Assembly: GCA_963745775.1 (NCBI GenBank)
Contig: CAVUYY010000009.1
Coordinates: forward strand, 1 to 64,000
Length of the DNA: 64,000 nucleotides
Direction: 5' to 3'
Origin: Gaiellasilicea sp963745775
GTDB lineage: Bacteria; Actinomycetota; Thermoleophilia; Gaiellales; Gaiellaceae
Shown here: positions 51,298 to 58,883 of the stretch, in pieces
Position numbering within the stretch: position 1 is the stretch's first letter
Layout: every line of letters starts with the position of its first letter
Program-made: the position numbers and the translations under genes
Notes under the pieces: model-generated
What the model was told of the DNA's origin: nothing
The model's database searches: none
What the model saw: only the letters and a program-made list of their open reading frames with translations

Positions 51298-52535
51298 GGC
51301 TCGAGCCTCCGCGAGGGACCCACGACATCACGCCCGCCGAGCAGCCGCTCTGGCAGCGCGTCACGGGCGAGATGGAGCGGCTCTGCGCCCTCTACGGCTA
51401 CCGGCCGATTCAGACGCCGGGGTTCGAGGACACCGACCTCTTCCTGCGCACGTCGGGTGAGGGCTCGGACGTCGTCCAGAAGGAGATGTACACCTTCACC
51501 GACCGCAGCGATCGTTCCCTGACGCTGCGTCCGGAGGGAACCGCGCCGATCTGCCGCGCCTACCTGAGCCACGGTCTCCAGCAGGAGCCGCAGCCGCAGA
51601 AGCTCTACACGATCGCGCCGATGTACCGCTACGGCCGGCCGGGCCGCGGGCGCTATCGCGAGCACTGGCAGCTCTCGGTGGAGGCGATCGGCTCGGACGA
51701 CCCCGCGCTCGACGCCGAGGTACTGCACCTCTACGACACGCTGCTCCGGAACCTCGGCATCACCGACTACCACCTCGAGCTGAACTCGATCGGCGACCGC
51801 AGCTGCCGCCCCGCCTACGTCGAGCGGCTCTCGGCGTGGCTCGGCGAGCGCGAGCAGGAGCTCGATGCGGACACGCGCGAGAAGCTCCGCACGAGTCCCC
51901 TGCGGGCGCTCGACAACCTCGCCGCGAAGCCGCCGCACGTGCAGGAGCTCCTCCGCGACGCGCCCGCGATCGGCGACTCACTCTGCGACGACTGCGTCCG
52001 GCACTTCGCCCAGGTGCGCGCGTTCCTCGACGAGCTCGGCGTCGCGTACACGCTCGTGCCGACGCTCGTGCGCGGGCTCGACTACTACACGCGCACGACG
52101 TGGGAGTTCATCGGGCCGCTCGACGGCGCCAACTCGACGATCTCCGGCGGTGGCCGCTACGACGGGCTGATCGAGGAGATCGGCGGTCCCCCGACGCCGG
52201 GTGTCGGCTTCGGCGCCGGAATCGAGCGGCTGTTGCTCGCCCTCGAGGACGCTGGGGTCACCGCGGAGCCGCCCGTGCCCGACGTCTTCCTCGCGGTCGA
52301 GCCGGACGCGCCGCGCGAGCTCGCGCTCGGTTGGCTGAAAGAGCTCCGGGCCGCCGGGATCGCCGCCGACACGGACTACGCGGGCCGCTCGCTCAAGGGT
52401 CAACTCACCCAGGCGGGCCGGTCAGGTGCGCCCACGACCGTGATCGTCGGCGCCGCCGAAGCGATCGTCCGCCGCCAGGGTGCGCAGGACGAACAGGTCG
52501 CGCACGCCGACGTTCTCGGCAGACTGCTCGGATGA
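51294..52535 (+). CDS. hisS: Histidyl-tRNA synthetase
   Basis: 413 residues. PPRGTHDITPAEQ, class II motif 2 LYTIAPMYRYGRPGRGRYRE, GLDYYTRTTWEF, GGGRYDGLIEEIGG and C-terminal anticodon domain VPDVFLAVEP ... TTVIVGAAEA. It charges tRNA-His. Stop is inside the first copy of a 17-bp tandem duplication shared with the aspS start. Confidence 0.96.
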   Translation: MRLEPPRGTHDITPAEQPLWQRVTGEMERLCALYGYRPIQTPGFEDTDLFLRTSGEGSDVVQKEMYTFTDRSDRSLTLRPEGTAPICRAYLSHGLQQEPQPQKLYTIAPMYRYGRPGRGRYREHWQLSVEAIGSDDPALDAEVLHLYDTLLRNLGITDYHLELNSIGDRSCRPAYVERLSAWLGEREQELDADTREKLRTSPLRALDNLAAKPPHVQELLRDAPAIGDSLCDDCVRHFAQVRAFLDELGVAYTLVPTLVRGLDYYTRTTWEFIGPLDGANSTISGGGRYDGLIEEIGGPPTPGVGFGAGIERLLLALEDAGVTAEPPVPDVFLAVEPDAPRELALGWLKELRAAGIAADTDYAGRSLKGQLTQAGRSGAPTTVIVGAAEAIVRRQGAQDEQVAHADVLGRLLG

Positions 52536-52557
52536 CCTGGCTGCTCGGATGACGTGG
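52524..52557. repeat. 17-bp tandem duplication at the hisS-aspS junction
   Basis: CTGCTCGGATGACCTGG is repeated as CTGCTCGGATGACGTGG directly behind it. Copy 1 holds the hisS stop, copy 2 the aspS ATG. Confidence 0.7.
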
Positions 52558-54288
52558 CGGACCCACATGTGCGGAGAGCCCACCGCTGCCCTGGTCGGCG
52601 AGCGGCTCATCCTTTCCGGCTGGACGGCGCGCCGGCGCGACCACGGCGGGCTCGTCTTCGTCGACCTCCGCGACCGCAGCGGCGTCACCCAGCTCGTGAT
52701 CAACCCCGAGCAGGCGCCCGAGGCGGCGGAGCTCGCGCACGGGATCCGGAACGAGTTCGTGCTCCGCGCCGAGGGCGAGCTCGTCGCGCGCGCGCCGGAG
52801 ACCGTCAACCCGAACATGCCGACCGGCGAGGTCGAGCTGAAGGTCGATTCGCTCGAGATCGTCAGCCGCTCGACCGCGCTCCCGTTTCAGCTCGACGAGG
52901 AGAACGTCGACGAGACGCTGCGCCTGCGCTACCGCTGGCTCGACCTCCGCCGCGACAAGCTCCAGCGGAACATCGGCCTGCGGGCGCAGATGGTCGGGAT
53001 CATCCGCCGCACGATGGAGGAGGCCGGCTTCCTCGACATCCAGACGCCGATCCTCTTCAAGCCGACCCCCGAGGGCGCTCGCGACTTCGTCGTTCCGAGC
53101 CGCCTCCAGCCGGGCCGCTTCTACGCGCTCCCGCAGAGCCCGCAGATCCTCAAGCAGCTGACGATGGTCGCCGGGTTCGACCGCTACTACCAGATCGCGA
53201 TCTGCTTCCGCGACGAGGATCTCCGCGCCGACCGCGTCCAGGAGATCACCCAGCTCGACGTCGAGATGTCGTTCCCGGATCAGGAGCTCCTGTTCGCGCT
53301 GATGGAGGAGATGTTCTCCCGGATCTGGCGCGAGTGCCTCGGGCTCGAGATCCCGACGCCGTTCCCGCGGATGACGTTCGAGGAGGCCGACCGCCGCTTC
53401 GGCTCCGACAAGCCGGACACGCGCTTCGAGCTCGAGGTGGAGGACGCGACCGAGGCGACGCGCGGCTCCGAGTTCGGCGTCTTCGCCGGCGCCGAGGCGG
53501 TTCGCTTCCTCCGCGTCCCGAAGGCGTACAGCCGCGGCGAGCTCGCGAAGCTCGAGGAGCTCGCGAAGGAGTGGGGGGCAAAGGGGCTCGCCTACCTCGT
53601 CTTCGACGGCGGCGAGATCCGCTCGCCGATCGCCAAGTTCCTCTCGGAGGCCGAGCTCGCAGCCTTCGGCGGCAAGGACGGCGAGACCCTCCTCTTCGCC
53701 GCCGACGCGTGGCCGGCGACGTCCCGCGTGCTCGGTGCGCTGCGTCTTCACCTCGGCCGCGAGCTGGGCCTGATCGACGAGAGCGCGTTCACGTTCCTCT
53801 GGGTCGAGGACTTCCCGATGTTCGAGCGCGACGACGACGAATCGCGCTGGACGGCGGTGCACCATCCGTTCACCCGGCCGACGGAAACGTGGAAAGCGCG
53901 GTTCGTCGAGGAGCCGGAAGCGGCGCTCGCGCACGCCTACGACCTGATCGTGAACGGGAACGAGCTCGGCGGCGGGAGCTTCCGGATCCACGAGCCCGAG
54001 CTCCAGGCGCAGGTCTTCGGATTGCTCGACCTGAGCCCCGAGGAGCAGCGCTCGAAGTTCGGCTTCCTCCTCGACGCGCTCGCGATGGGCGCGCCGCCGC
54101 ACGGCGGGATCGCGCTCGGGATCGACCGGATGACGATGGTGCTCGCGGGCGAGCCGAACCTGCGCGACGTGATCGCGTTTCCGAAGAACCAGGCGGGCGT
54201 CGATCCGATGAGCGCAGCCCCGTCCGACGTGACGCCCGAGCAGCTGGCTGAGCTCGGCATCGCGCTCGTCGAGGAGCCTGATCAATGA
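52549..54288 (+). CDS. aspS: Aspartyl-tRNA synthetase, bacterial type
   Basis: 579 residues from ATG 52549 (52567 is an alternative). N-terminal OB anticodon domain (about 1-110), class II motifs: motif 2 FRDEDLRADR, PQSPQILKQ, the bacterial GAD insertion (about 290-400), NGNELGGGSFRIHEPELQ and motif 3 GIALGIDRMTM. It charges tRNA-Asp; whether it also makes Asp-tRNA-Asn cannot be told here. Stop overlaps the next gene. Confidence 0.96.
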   Translation: MTWRTHMCGEPTAALVGERLILSGWTARRRDHGGLVFVDLRDRSGVTQLVINPEQAPEAAELAHGIRNEFVLRAEGELVARAPETVNPNMPTGEVELKVDSLEIVSRSTALPFQLDEENVDETLRLRYRWLDLRRDKLQRNIGLRAQMVGIIRRTMEEAGFLDIQTPILFKPTPEGARDFVVPSRLQPGRFYALPQSPQILKQLTMVAGFDRYYQIAICFRDEDLRADRVQEITQLDVEMSFPDQELLFALMEEMFSRIWRECLGLEIPTPFPRMTFEEADRRFGSDKPDTRFELEVEDATEATRGSEFGVFAGAEAVRFLRVPKAYSRGELAKLEELAKEWGAKGLAYLVFDGGEIRSPIAKFLSEAELAAFGGKDGETLLFAADAWPATSRVLGALRLHLGRELGLIDESAFTFLWVEDFPMFERDDDESRWTAVHHPFTRPTETWKARFVEEPEAALAHAYDLIVNGNELGGGSFRIHEPELQAQVFGLLDLSPEEQRSKFGFLLDALAMGAPPHGGIALGIDRMTMVLAGEPNLRDVIAFPKNQAGVDPMSAAPSDVTPEQLAELGIALVEEPDQ

Positions 54289-54713
54289 GCCCGAACGCCC
54301 TCCAACGTGCGGTCGTCCTCGCCGCCGTGGCGCTGCTCGCCGCACTCGGAGCGCTCGCGCTTGCCGCCAACCAGGACGACGAGGGCGAGACGGCGACAGG
54401 ACCCCAGCCGGTGCCCACCGCGGACGGCGGCTGGTACACGGCTCTCGCCGGCTCGCGCGGGGCGCCACGAGATGCCGAGCGCACGACCTGCCAGCTGATC
54501 CTGACTCGCCGCTCGCTCGGCGTCAGCCATCCGGTGCTCCCCTGCGGCGCGAAGATCTATCTGGCCTACGGCGACCGCGAGCTGCTCACGGCGGTGATCG
54601 ACAGCCGCCTGAAGAAGCCGGGCCGCCAGTTCGAGCTGACCGAGTCGCTCGCAACCCGGCTCGGAATCGAGGGAACGCAGGAGATCCGCTGGCGCTTCGC
54701 GACGAGGGGTTAG
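54285..54713 (+). CDS. Exported RlpA-like double-psi beta-barrel protein
   Basis: 142 residues. One N-terminal membrane/signal helix (about 7-28) and a short linker, then a DPBB-like domain: CQLILTRRSLGVSHPVLPCG, AKIYLAYGDRELLTAVIDSR and ATRLGIEGTQEIRWRFA. The Asp of VIDSR matches the DRGP position of RlpA-like proteins; two Cys may form a disulfide. A cell-wall role is likely. It overlaps aspS by 4 nt. Confidence 0.75.
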   Translation: MSPNALQRAVVLAAVALLAALGALALAANQDDEGETATGPQPVPTADGGWYTALAGSRGAPRDAERTTCQLILTRRSLGVSHPVLPCGAKIYLAYGDRELLTAVIDSRLKKPGRQFELTESLATRLGIEGTQEIRWRFATRG

Positions 54714-54716
54714 ACT
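54711..54716 (+). promoter_or_regulatory. -10-like element of the candidate RNA
   Basis: TAGACT overlaps the RlpA-like stop and ends 6 nt before the first paired base of the RNA (54723). Confidence 0.4.
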
Positions 54717-54722
54717 GAGGGC

Positions 54723-54886
54723 GCTCGACCCTGTGCGTGGCCTTCCGCGTAAACGTGAACCAACGCTCACGTAACGGGAGCCTGGGTTCGGTCTAGACCT
54801 CACCCGTCGACGGCCGGCACGGCACCCACCTGGTTCAGCCAGGTTCGCATCGGCGGGAGGAACCAACGGCAGGGTCGGAGCACTTT
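54723..54886 (+). ncRNA. Candidate multibranched structured RNA, class unknown
   Basis: A 164-nt non-coding unit. The ends pair: GCTC-GACCCTG (54723-54733) with CAGGGTC-GGAGC (54870-54881), 11 bp with one bulge, directly followed by ACTTTT. Inside are CGTGA/TCACG (54754-54771), ACGGG/CCCGT (54774-54807) and ACCTGG/CCAGGT (54828-54844). A -10 element sits at the right distance upstream. No coding frame. I could not match it to a known riboswitch, SRP, 6S or T-box pattern. Confidence 0.5.
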
Positions 54887-54898
54887 TAGTTGGCGCAA

Positions 54899-54928
54899 GA
54901 TCGGAATCTGCAGAAGCAGATTCCGATC
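54899..54928 (+). terminator. Strong hairpin before mnmA
   Basis: Perfect 13-bp stem (54899-54911 with 54916-54928) with AGAA loop. A second hairpin follows at about 54931-54957. Confidence 0.65.
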
Positions 54929-55006
54929 GCGCGAAGACCCCTGAAGGGTCGCTTCGCTCCCGGCTCACGTCCCTTCAGCTGGGCGACCAGTCTCCTGGTC
55001 GGCCGG

Positions 55007-55012
55007 TACGCT
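55007..55012 (+). promoter_or_regulatory. -10-like element of mnmA (leaderless)
   Basis: TACGCT lies 6 nt before ATG 55019. Confidence 0.4.
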
Positions 55013-55018
55013 GGCTCG

Positions 55019-56279
55019 ATGGTCGAGCTGCTCGGAGACTCGGCGCGCGGCGAGGAGTTCGCACTCGTCCGGCTGACGGTGGACGGCGACCGGATCGTCG
55101 CCGCCGACGCGCCCGGGCTCGCGCAGCCCCTCGAGGGACTGACGCTGCTCGAGGCCGCCGCCGTCCCGGGGGAGACGCTCGCCGCCGATGCGCTCGCGAA
55201 CGCGCTCGCGCCCGCGTTTCGGGCCGCGCCCTCGCCGGGGCGGATCGCGGTCGCCATGAGTGGGGGCGTCGATAGCGCGGTCGCGCTTCTTCGTGCCGGG
55301 CCGGAGGCGATCGGCGTGACCTTGCGGCTCTGGCTCGACCCGGCCGGCCCGGACTCCGAGCGCGCCTGCTGCTCGCCGGACGCCGTGATTGCCGCGCGCG
55401 AGACGTGTCACGCGCTCGGCCTGCCGCACATCACGCTCGACCTGCGCGACGAGTTCCGCCGGGCCGTGGTCGATCCGTTCGTCCGCGGCTACGCGCGTGG
55501 GGAGACGCCGAACCCGTGCGGTCGCTGCAACGGCAGCTTCCGCTTCGACGAGCTGCTCGCGTTCACCGAGCGCGCCGGCGCGGCCAAGCTCTGGACCGGT
55601 CATTACGCGCGAATCGTCGAGCGGGACGGGCTCCGGCTGCTCGCTCGCGCCGCCGATCCGCAGAAGGATCAGTCGTACATGCTCGCCCCGCTCGATCCGC
55701 GCCTCCTCGACCGGATCGAGTTCCCGCTCGGCGAGCAGGAGAAGGAGCGGACGCGAGCGGAGGCGGCGAGCGCCGGCCTCGCCGTCGCCGAGCGGCGCGA
55801 GAGCCAGGAGGCGTGCTTCCTCGCCGGCGACGACTATCGCGCGTTCCTGGGCCGCCAGGGCGTCGAGGCGGCGGACGGGACGGTCGTCGACGAGGACGGA
55901 AACGAGCTCGGCCGCCACGACGGCTACTGGCGCTACACGCCGGGACAGCGGCGCGGGCTCGGGATCGCAGCGCCACAGCCGCTCTACGCCCTCCGCACCG
56001 ATGCGGCGACGAACACCGTCGTCGTCGGACCGCGCGCGTCGCTCGCGTGCAGCGACGTCCTCGTCGAGGGCCGCCTGCACGTCCCCGTCGTCCGCGCCGA
56101 GGCGAAGCTCCGCTATCGCTCTTCCGCCGTGTCCGGCGCGCGTCAGCCCGCGAGAAGGCGGCTTTCGGCTCGAGCTCGACGAGCCCGCCTTCGCGGTCGC
56201 GCCGGGCCAGGTCGTCGCCCTCTACGACGACGGCGCGGTTGTCGGCTCCGGTGTGGTGTCGGCCGCGAGTCGTGACTAG
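55019..56279 (+). CDS. mnmA: tRNA 2-thiouridine(34) synthase with N-terminal extension (one frameshift)
   Basis: About 420 residues. The first 70 residues resemble a NifU-N domain without its cysteines (GEEFALVRLTVDGDRIVAAD, LTLLEAAAVPGETL). Then PP-loop AVAMSGGVDSAVALL, CCSPDAVIAARETCHALGLPH, Cys site TPNPCGRCN, DQSYMLAPL and second Cys SQEACFLAGDD. One extra G near 56140 shifts the frame before the C-terminal barrel (GGFRLELDEPAF). It thiolates U34 of Lys/Glu/Gln tRNAs. ATG 55019 follows a -10 element. Confidence 0.92.
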
Positions 56280-56757
56280 GATCATCGGCGTGCCGTTTCT
56301 CGCAGCCACCGCCGGTGACGTCGCCTACTACGCGCTGGCCCTCTTCCTCGTCGCAGTCGGGCTGGCGCTCGGCTACATGTTCGTGCGGCTCGCCGGAACC
56401 TTCGGCCGCCTTTCCTCGTTCATCCAGGGGACGGAGCGCGAGTTGCTGCCCGTGATCACGAAGGTCGGGGTCAGCGTCGACAAGGTGAACGGACAGCTCG
56501 ACAAGGTGGATCAGGTGACCGACAGCGCAGTTGACATGGCCGACAGCGCCGACACCGCGGTTCGAGCGGTGAGCATGGCGATCGCGCGGCCGGTGCAGAA
56601 GGTCGCGGGTCTCGCCGCCGGACTTGGTCACGGCGCCTCCGCCCTCAGGGCGAGCCGCGACTTCGGCAACGCCGTCCGCGTCGGCAAGGACGCCGCGGCC
56701 CGTCGCGAGCGCGATCTCGCCGACGAGCTTCGGAATGCCGGCGAGGGCGTGTCGTAG
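56272..56757 (+). CDS. DUF948-type single-pass membrane protein
   Basis: 161 residues from GTG 56272 (GTG 56290 is equally possible). Membrane helix DVAYYALALFLVAVGLALGY (about 12-33), then a long helical cytoplasmic region with LPVITKVGVSVDKVNGQLDK, typical of DUF948 proteins. They look like membrane-tethered coiled coils of unknown role. It overlaps the mnmA stop and leads into the anti-sigma/sigma pair. Confidence 0.8.
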   Translation: MTRIIGVPFLAATAGDVAYYALALFLVAVGLALGYMFVRLAGTFGRLSSFIQGTERELLPVITKVGVSVDKVNGQLDKVDQVTDSAVDMADSADTAVRAVSMAIARPVQKVAGLAAGLGHGASALRASRDFGNAVRVGKDAAARRERDLADELRNAGEGVS

Positions 56758-57144
56758 TTGGACGAGATCGTGGTGACAGCCCCGCGCGAGCGCCCCTTCA
56801 GCGCGGTCGCAGGGCTCGTGCTCGGAGGGGTCGCAGCCCGGCACGACGTCACGCTCGACGTCCTCGACGACCTTCACGTCGCCCTCGACACGCTGCTCGA
56901 GCACGAGGAGGGGGAACGTGACCTCACCGTCGTCCTCCGGCTCGCGGCGGGGAACGTGGAGGTCTCGGTCGGCCCATTCGAGCCCGGCGTCGTCGCCGAG
57001 CTCGACGAGGAGGTGGGCGAGGAGCTCAGCCTGCGACGCCTGCTCGACGCGGTCGTCGACGCCGTCACGGTGGGCGAGCGCGACGACGGTTGCTGGGTCG
57101 AGCTGCGCAAGGGCTACGTGCTCGCGAGCGAAGCAGGCTCCTGA
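56758..57144 (+). CDS. RsbW-like anti-sigma factor (degenerate HATPase fold)
   Basis: 128 residues from TTG 56758, immediately after the DUF948 stop. RPFSAVAGLVLGGVAARHDV, LDVLDDLHVALDTLLEHEE, VEVSVGPFEPGVV and LRRLLDAVVDAVTV follow the RsbW/SpoIIAB fold, but the N box has Asp-Leu-His instead of Glu-Asn, so kinase activity is doubtful. Its stop overlaps the sigma ATG, so the pair should form a partner-switch unit. The anti-anti-sigma gene is not adjacent. Confidence 0.7.
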   Translation: MDEIVVTAPRERPFSAVAGLVLGGVAARHDVTLDVLDDLHVALDTLLEHEEGERDLTVVLRLAAGNVEVSVGPFEPGVVAELDEEVGEELSLRRLLDAVVDAVTVGERDDGCWVELRKGYVLASEAGS

Positions 57145-57933
57145 TGCCGCGCGAGTCGGACCGGATCCTCCTCCGCCGCTATCACGAGCAGGGCGACCTG
57201 GGTGCGCGCGAGCAACTGATCGAGCAGTACCTCTCGCTCGTCCGCTCGCTGGCCAGGCGCTACAGCTACCGCGGCGAGCAGCTCGACGATCTCGTCCAGA
57301 TCGGCTGCATCGGCTTGATCAAGGCGATCGACCGCTTCGACCTCGACCGCGGCGTCGAGCTGACGACCTACGCGACCCCGAACATCATCGGCGAGATCAA
57401 GCGCCACTTCCGCGACAAGGGCTGGGCGGTGCGCGTCCCGCGAGGGCTCCAGGAGCTGAACGTGCAGCTCTCGAAGCTGATCGAGGATCTCACCGTCCAG
57501 AACGGCCGCTCGCCGACGATCCCCGAGCTGGCGAAGGCCGCCGGCGTCGAGGAGGAGGCGGTGCTCGAGGCGCTCGAGTCGGGACGCGCCTACACCTCGC
57601 TCTCGCTCTCCTCGGGCGGCTCCGACGAGGACGGCGAGCTCGATCCGCTCGAGTCGCTCGGCACCGAGGAGCATCAGTACTCGGTCTCGGAGGATCGCGC
57701 CGTCCTGGCGCCCGGCTTCCGCGTCGCTCGACGAGCGGGAGCGCCGGATCCTCCACCTCCGCTTCTTCGACGGGCTGACGCAGTCGCAGATCGCCCAGCA
57801 GGTGGGGATCTCGCAGATGCACGTCTCGCGCCTGATCCGGCGCGCGCTCGAGAAGATCCGCGAGGAGATCGCGGGCGACGAGCTCGAAGACGGGAGCTTC
57901 GACGAGAAGCCCGTCGGGCGCGCCACCGGCTGA
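57144..57933 (+). CDS. SigB/SigF-family RNA polymerase sigma factor (one frameshift)
   Basis: About 262 residues. Region 2 LVRSLARRYSYRGEQLDDLV, GCIGLIKAIDRFDLDRGVEL, YATPNIIGEIKRHFRDKGW; region 3 RVPRGLQELNVQLSKLIEDL. One extra C near 57712, then region 4 SLDERERRILHLRFFDGLTQ and SQMHVSRLIRRALEKIREE. This is the stress/sporulation (group 3) sigma type. It is controlled by the overlapping RsbW-like gene. Confidence 0.9.
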
Positions 57934-57973
57934 TTCGGGCCATCTTCCTGCCGCAGCCGTCGTCCTAGCGAAG

Positions 57974-58846
57974 GTGCGGACGCTCGAGCTCGACGGTGCG
58001 CAGATTGCGGTGCGCGAATGGGGCACCGATGAACCGAGGGCTGGTGTGCCGATCGTCTTCTGGCACGCGCTCGGACCCGCAGCCTCCGGCGCGACGATCG
58101 GCGAGGCCGCACCGGTGCTCGCCGAGCGCGGCTACCGCACCGTCGCCATCGATGCGCCGGGTTTCGGCGGCTCCGACCTGCTCTCACCCGACCGTTACCG
58201 GATCGCTCCGATCCTCGAGCTCGTCGCCGGCGTCGTCGCGGCGCTCGAGCTCGAGCGGCCTGTGCTGATGGGCCACTCCTGGGGTGGCGCCGTGATGATG
58301 GCGGCCGCCGCCGCGGCGCCAGGAGACGCGCGGGCGCTCGTACTGCTCGACAGCGGTCACATCGACTACGGCGACCTCGACGAGGTCGATCCGGCGAAGC
58401 CTTGGGAGGACTGGCTCGCGGCGGCGGCGGAGAGGACAGCGCACTGGCCTGACGAGACGGCTTTCGAAGCCGATCTGCGGGAGGCGATCCCGCGCTGGTC
58501 GGACGACCTGCTCGACTGCTTCCTCCCGGGAACGCACGACGACGGATCCTGCCTCGTTGGGGCTCCGGCCGAGGCTCGCGCCGCGGCGATGTGGGCGCTC
58601 GCGTCCGAGCGGGTCAGCGTCGGCTGGCCGGCCGTCGCGGCCGCCAGGCTGCCGACATTGCTGCTGCTGGCGACCCGCGAGCCCTGGGAGACGCAGAACG
58701 AGGAGCACCTGCCTCGCTTCCGGACGGCGCTGCCGCACGCAGAGATTCGGCGCGTCGAGGGCGCCGGACATGCGCTCACGGCCGACCTCGGCCCCGAGCT
58801 CGGCACGCTCGTCGCCGACTGGCTCGACCGCTTGTCCAGTCGCTAG
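57974..58846 (+). CDS. Alpha/beta hydrolase
   Basis: 290 residues from GTG. PIVFWHALGPAASG (oxyanion side), VAIDAPGFGGSDLLSPDRY, nucleophile elbow MGHSWGGAVMM, acid LLDSGHIDYGD or nearby, and His in VEGAGHALTADLG. No signal peptide. It is an esterase/hydrolase-like enzyme; substrate unknown. It follows the sigma gene by 40 nt. Confidence 0.88.
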   Translation: MRTLELDGAQIAVREWGTDEPRAGVPIVFWHALGPAASGATIGEAAPVLAERGYRTVAIDAPGFGGSDLLSPDRYRIAPILELVAGVVAALELERPVLMGHSWGGAVMMAAAAAAPGDARALVLLDSGHIDYGDLDEVDPAKPWEDWLAAAAERTAHWPDETAFEADLREAIPRWSDDLLDCFLPGTHDDGSCLVGAPAEARAAAMWALASERVSVGWPAVAAARLPTLLLLATREPWETQNEEHLPRFRTALPHAEIRRVEGAGHALTADLGPELGTLVADWLDRLSSR

Positions 58847-58871
58847 AGGCCGTCCCTACAAACGCCGTCCC

Positions 58872-58877
58872 TACAAT
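58872..58877 (+). promoter_or_regulatory. -10 element of alaS (leaderless)
   Basis: TACAAT lies 6 nt before GTG 58884. The unit GCCGTCCCTACAA occurs twice, 15 bp apart. Confidence 0.45.
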
Positions 58878-58883
58878 CGGGGG

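Noticed and set aside
54840..54890. T-box leader for a tRNA-related gene
   Set aside because: GGGAGGAACC only vaguely resembles the T-box sequence, no specifier stem is evident, and the next gene is mnmA rather than a synthetase.
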